Shown: positions 13,587-15,958 of the stretch, in pieces
Layout: every line of letters starts with the position of its first letter
How positions within the stretch are numbered: the first letter of the stretch is position 1
From: Dehalococcoidia bacterium
Lineage (GTDB): Bacteria > Chloroflexota > Dehalococcoidia > Tepidiformales > Tepidiformaceae
Assembly: GCA_023228745.1 (NCBI GenBank)
Contig: JALOAP010000021.1
Coordinates: 1 to 15,958, forward strand
Reading direction: 5' to 3'
DNA length: 15,958 nucleotides
Notes under the pieces: generated by a model
What the model saw: the letters and a program-made list of their open reading frames with translations, nothing else
Told to the model about the DNA's origin: nothing
The model's database searches: none
Made by a program: the position numbers and the translations under genes

Positions 13587-14066
13587 ATGGCGTACCAGCC
13601 CGAAGATCTCACTGACCTCGAAACCGTTGTGCTCGGCGTCCTCAGCGTGGGCCTACCCCCATCCCGCGCCGCTGGCTCGAGCACGTTCCGCGTCGACCAC
13701 GTGACCGCCGTCGTCAACGGCCTCCTGCGCGAGGGCAGGCGCGATGCGTTCCTCCGCGCAGACGGCGTCTCAGTCTCCTCCGATTTCCGGGATACGCTAC
13801 GAAAGAGCATCGAGACACTCGCCGACAAAGGCCTCGTTGCATTCCAGCCGACGGGTATGCCAGCCGCCGCGGGCGGGTTCGAAGCCGGGCTGGATATTGA
13901 TGTGGTGGACCCCGATATCCACCCCGCACTCCTCGATCGCTACCTCGGCCAGCTCTGCATGGAGCGCTTATTCAATGTCCCCGATGTCTATCCGTATCTG
14001 ATGGAGCGGTACTCGGCCAGCGGCGAAGTCTGGCGGCGACTCCGCCAGGGTGGTTACGCCTCGTAG
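13587..14066 (+). CDS. Protein of unknown function, 159 residues
   Basis: No family recognised. The protein is soluble and mostly helical. An N-terminal part (about 5-85: LTDLETVVLGVLSVGLPP, then a basic helix LLREGRRDAFLR and FRDTLRKSIETLADKGLVAF) has the feel of a winged-helix or PadR-like bundle, but this is only an impression. It is followed by a Gly/Ala-rich linker (GMPAAAGGFEAG, 89-100) and an acidic, Pro/Tyr-rich C-terminal half (DIDVVDPDIHPALLDRYL). ATG at 13587 is the start; the longer in-frame extension has poor composition, overlaps the microprotein, and lacks a ribosome site. The stop codon TAG is contributed by the first unit of heptamer array B, so the C-terminus may have been set by that repeat. 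Confidence 0.7.
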   Translation: MAYQPEDLTDLETVVLGVLSVGLPPSRAAGSSTFRVDHVTAVVNGLLREGRRDAFLRADGVSVSSDFRDTLRKSIETLADKGLVAFQPTGMPAAAGGFEAGLDIDVVDPDIHPALLDRYLGQLCMERLFNVPDVYPYLMERYSASGEVWRRLRQGGYAS

Positions 14067-14120
14067 CCGGTAGCCGGTTAGAGTCGGTGATCGGTAGCCG
14101 GTAGCCGGTAGTCGGGCGGC
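14062..14120. repeat. Heptamer array B (GGTAGCC type)
   Basis: Units in order: CGTAGCC, GGTAGCC, a 10-mer GGTTAGAGTC, GGTGATC, GGTAGCC, GGTAGCC, GGTAGTC, GGGCGGC. The same unit and 7-bp period as array A, 7 kb away. The first unit supplies the TAG stop of the upstream gene. Confidence 0.85.
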
Positions 14121-14166
14121 GTCAGCGACGGTAGCGGCGGCCCACCGTGGGCGCGTCGCAGCAGTC

Positions 14167-14187
14167 GCCAGTCGGCAGTCGCCAGTC
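14167..14187. repeat. Short related heptamer run (GCCAGTC type)
   Basis: GCCAGTC, GGCAGTC, GCCAGTC occur in tandem, preceded by a partial GCAGTC (14161-14166). The 7-bp period matches array B, 47 bp away, with a diverged unit. Confidence 0.75.
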
Positions 14188-14425
14188 ATGCGTGTCCATA
14201 CCAGCGGCCATCAGTACCGCGCGCGTCAGCAAGGGCGCGGCGTCCCATAGCGGCACCGCCGCCCCGGGGACCTATCAACGCCGCGCGGGGCCAAATCGAA
14301 CATCGGAAATGGCGCGGGCCCTACCCATTCATCCGGCGAAAGTGGTCCTATCGCCGTTGCTGTTTCCGCCCTAATCTGGGAACCACAAGAGTACCGGGCA
14401 CTGCCCCGACGGAGCTTTCGTACAC
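14188..14425. other. Gene-free stretch and putative promoter region of pdxS
   Basis: No convincing ORF is seen here; the short frames present are shadows without ribosome sites. A -10-like TAATCT lies at 14372-14377, without a clear -35. GGAG (14411-14414), 11 nt before the pdxS ATG, is a weak Shine-Dalgarno. No known riboswitch pattern was recognised. Confidence 0.4.
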
Positions 14426-15313
14426 ATGGCAACACAGACTGGAACCTGGGCCGTCAAGGCCGGTTTGGCGCAGATGCTCAAGGGCGGCGTCATCATGGAC
14501 GTCGTCACGCCGGAACAGGCGAAGATCGCGGAGGAAGCCGGTGCGGTGGCCGTCATGGCACTCGAACGCGTCCCCGCCGACATCCGCAAGGAGGGCGGCG
14601 TCGCGCGCATGAGCGACCCCGAACTCGTGAGCGAGATCATCGCCTCGGTGACCATCCCCGTGATGGCGAAGGCACGCATCGGCCACTTCGTCGAGGCCGA
14701 AATCCTGCAGGCGCTCGGCATCGACTACGTCGACGAGTCGGAAGTGCTCACCCCGGCCGACGAGTCACACCATATCGACAAGCACGGTTTCACCGTCCCC
14801 TTCGTCTGCGGCGCGCGGAACCTGGGCGAAGCCCTTCGGCGGATCGGCGAAGGCGCCGCGATGATGCGCACGAAGGGCGAAGCCGGCACGGGCGATATCG
14901 TGGAGGCCGTCCGCCACATGCGGACCGTGCAGGACGAGATTCGCCGCCTGCAGAACCTGGCCGACGACGAGATTTACACCGCCGCGAAGGAGCTGCAAGC
15001 ACCGCTGGAGCTGGTCCAGGCGGTGAAGCGCGACGGCCGTCTGCCAGTCGTAAACTTCGCCGCCGGCGGCGTGGCCACCCCCGCCGACGCGGCACTCATG
15101 ATGCGCCTCGGCGCGGATGGTGTGTTCGTGGGCTCGGGCATCTTCAAGTCCGAAGCGCCGGAGAAGTACGCCAAGGCGATCGTCGAAGCGACCACCCACT
15201 ACCAGGACGCCGAGATGCTGGCGAAGATCAGCTCAGGGCTTGGCCCCGCAATGCGAGGCATCAGCGTGGCCTCGCTCGGCGAAGCGGAACTACTCGCGAC
15301 GCGCGGCTGGTAG
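14426..15313 (+). CDS. pdxS: Pyridoxal 5'-phosphate synthase lyase subunit PdxS
   Basis: The synthase subunit of the DXP-independent vitamin B6 pathway. It makes PLP from ribose 5-phosphate, glyceraldehyde 3-phosphate and ammonia, the latter supplied by the glutaminase PdxT. The 295 residues form a (beta/alpha)8 barrel of usual length. Catalytic lysines are K82 (PVMAKARIGH) and K150 (MMRTKGEAGTGD), equivalent to K81 and K149 of B. subtilis PdxS; D25 (GVIMDVVTP) is the conserved aspartate. The phosphate-binding C-terminal motifs FAAGGVATPADA (about 206-217) and GADGVFVGSGIFKS (about 228-241) are present. ATG at 14426 fits the family N-terminus. pdxT does not follow: a terminator and oppositely oriented genes come next, so the glutaminase must be encoded elsewhere. 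Confidence 0.97.
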   Translation: MATQTGTWAVKAGLAQMLKGGVIMDVVTPEQAKIAEEAGAVAVMALERVPADIRKEGGVARMSDPELVSEIIASVTIPVMAKARIGHFVEAEILQALGIDYVDESEVLTPADESHHIDKHGFTVPFVCGARNLGEALRRIGEGAAMMRTKGEAGTGDIVEAVRHMRTVQDEIRRLQNLADDEIYTAAKELQAPLELVQAVKRDGRLPVVNFAAGGVATPADAALMMRLGADGVFVGSGIFKSEAPEKYAKAIVEATTHYQDAEMLAKISSGLGPAMRGISVASLGEAELLATRGW

Positions 15314-15330
15314 GCGCCCCTGCGGGGCGC
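15314..15330. repeat. Small hairpin after pdxS stop
   Basis: GCGCCCC (15314-15320), TGC loop, GGGGCGC (15324-15330): a perfect 7-bp stem directly after the TAG. No T-run; possibly a 3'-end stabiliser ahead of the main terminator. Confidence 0.4.
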
Positions 15331-15371
15331 AGTGCCCCGTGCCCCGTGCTTAGTAAAAAGTGCTTCGACAG

Positions 15372-15404
15372 GAGCCCCCTCGTCCTTGAACGAGGGGGCT
15401 CTTT
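15372..15404 (+). terminator. Intrinsic terminator of pdxS
   Basis: GAGCCCCCTCGT (15372-15383) and ACGAGGGGGCTC (15390-15401) form a perfect 12-bp stem with a 6-nt loop, followed by TTT. It lies 58 nt past the pdxS stop. The same stem could end transcripts from the convergent minus-strand genes. Confidence 0.85.
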
Positions 15405-15466
15405 CGTCTGATCCAGTGTCGCCCGGCACTTCGGCACCGGGCACTTCGCAGCACCCCGCAGGGGCG

Positions 15467-15754
15467 CTACCCCTCCCAGGCCTCGATGCGCTGCTGGAAG
15501 GCGGTGCGCACGGCGTCGTTGGTTTCTGAGTCGAGGAAGGCCGCGAGGTAATCGAGGCGGTCTTCGAGATAGTCGAGCGCTGTCTGCACGCTCACAACAT
15601 CGTCGTTCTCGGCGGCTTCCTGGAAGAGCGCGGATGCAACATCGCCCGGGCGCGAGTGAAACGCGTCCCGGGCGGAAGCGATGTCGAGCGATTCGTGCGA
15701 CACACCGAGGATGCGCGCGGCCTGCTTCAGCCGGACATCCGGAGTGTGGGTCAT
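15467..15754 (-). CDS. Small protein of unknown function, 95 residues
   Basis: The frame from ATG 15754 encodes an acidic, alpha-helical protein, beginning MTHTPDVRLKQAARILGVSH. The first helices (RLKQAARILGVSHESLDIASARDAFHSR) vaguely recall a helix-turn-helix or J-domain-like bundle. The second half (ALFQEAAENDDVV, then LDYLEDRLDYLAAFLDSETN) is a likely amphipathic hairpin. No family named. The shorter start is supported by an AGGGGA Shine-Dalgarno (about 15761-15766), 6-7 nt upstream; the longer frame overlaps the preceding gene in a different frame. It follows that zinc-protein gene by only 10 bp, so the two are almost certainly one operon. Confidence 0.7.
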   Translation of the reverse strand: MTHTPDVRLKQAARILGVSHESLDIASARDAFHSRPGDVASALFQEAAENDDVVSVQTALDYLEDRLDYLAAFLDSETNDAVRTAFQQRIEAWEG

Positions 15755-15764
15755 GGTTGTTCCC

Positions 15765-15958
15765 CTAGCGGGTCGTGGGAGCTTCGCGCGGGGTGGGCGG
15801 CTTGATCTTGCTATAGCAGGCGCTGCAATAGACCGGCCGTTCGCCACGCGGGACGAAGGGCACCTCCGTCATCTGGCCACATTCGGCACAGGCGGCGGGG
15901 TGCATCTGCCGCGGCGTCTTGCCACCGAAGCTGGCGAAGTTGCCGTAGCGGACGTGAC
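15765..15958 (-). CDS. CxxC-x17-CxxC zinc-ribbon protein, C-terminal part
   Basis: The frame enters from the right edge and stops with TAG at 15765-15767; its start lies outside the window. The visible 64 residues contain CAEC, then exactly 17 residues (GQMTEVPFVPRGERPVY), then CSAC. This is the CxxC-x17-CxxC zinc-binding domain, with the typical VPFxPRGxRPVYC core, found in short bacterial and archaeal proteins and at the ends of some larger ones, common in Chloroflexota. Function is unknown; zinc binding is expected from the four cysteines. The segment before it (RYGNFASFGGKTPRQMHP) and the Pro-rich tail (IKPPTPREAPTTR) look unstructured. It lies 10 bp upstream of the 95-residue gene on the same strand. 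Confidence 0.8.
   Translation of the reverse strand, partial: HVRYGNFASFGGKTPRQMHPAACAECGQMTEVPFVPRGERPVYCSACYSKIKPPTPREAPTTR

Noticed and set aside
15421..15442. Hairpin GCCCGG-N10-CCGGGC as terminator of the 95-residue gene
   Set aside because: Only 6 bp with no T-run; may contribute, but the stronger stem at 15372-15401 is the better candidate.

Overview
This window is high-GC bacterial chromosome with mostly housekeeping and metabolic genes. Lineage is inferred, not proven. A CysA-type tandem rhodanese, a CxxC-x17-CxxC zinc protein, a divergent YchF GTPase, PdxS-type vitamin B6 synthesis and mixed leaderless/Shine-Dalgarno starts fit a Chloroflexota-like organism (Dehalococcoidia/Tepidiformia type). 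A GC-rich Actinobacteria-like or Deinococcus-like host cannot be excluded from sequence alone. No rRNA, tRNA, CRISPR array, insertion sequence or integrase was seen.

Left part (1-5700). A truncated Cys-containing ORF on the minus strand is divergent from thymidylate kinase (tmk). On the plus strand follow a pirin-family cupin with an intact metal site and an NAD(P)H-dependent FMN reductase. Convergent to these is a lone HK97-type phage major capsid protein with no portal, terminase, protease or tail gene nearby; it is the most unusual gene of the window. Next, on the minus strand, are an alpha/beta hydrolase and an MFS efflux-type transporter. A perfect 14-bp inverted repeat lies just after the MFS gene's putative -10 box.

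Middle (5700-10200). All genes are on the minus strand: ychF/OLA1-like GTPase, thiosulfate sulfurtransferase, a conserved protein of unknown function, and a thiolase (acetyl-CoA acetyltransferase). Strong intrinsic terminators follow the sulfurtransferase and thiolase genes. A 7-bp-period tandem repeat lies directly upstream of ychF.

Right part (10200-15958). Plus-strand genes: an M16 zinc peptidase, a Nudix-like protein with a degenerate Nudix box, a histidine-phosphatase-family protein lacking the RHG arginine, a VOC/glyoxalase-fold protein, a 29-residue single-span membrane microprotein, an unknown 159-residue protein, and pdxS (PLP synthase). A second 7-bp-period repeat starts on the stop codon of the 159-residue gene and occupies much of the gap before pdxS. 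The window ends with two closely spaced minus-strand genes, a 95-residue unknown and the C-terminus of a CxxC-x17-CxxC zinc protein.

Across the window, genes start in two ways. About ten have a clear purine-rich Shine-Dalgarno sequence. Five without one have a TANNNT hexamer 6-7 nt before the start codon, the geometry expected for leaderless mRNA.
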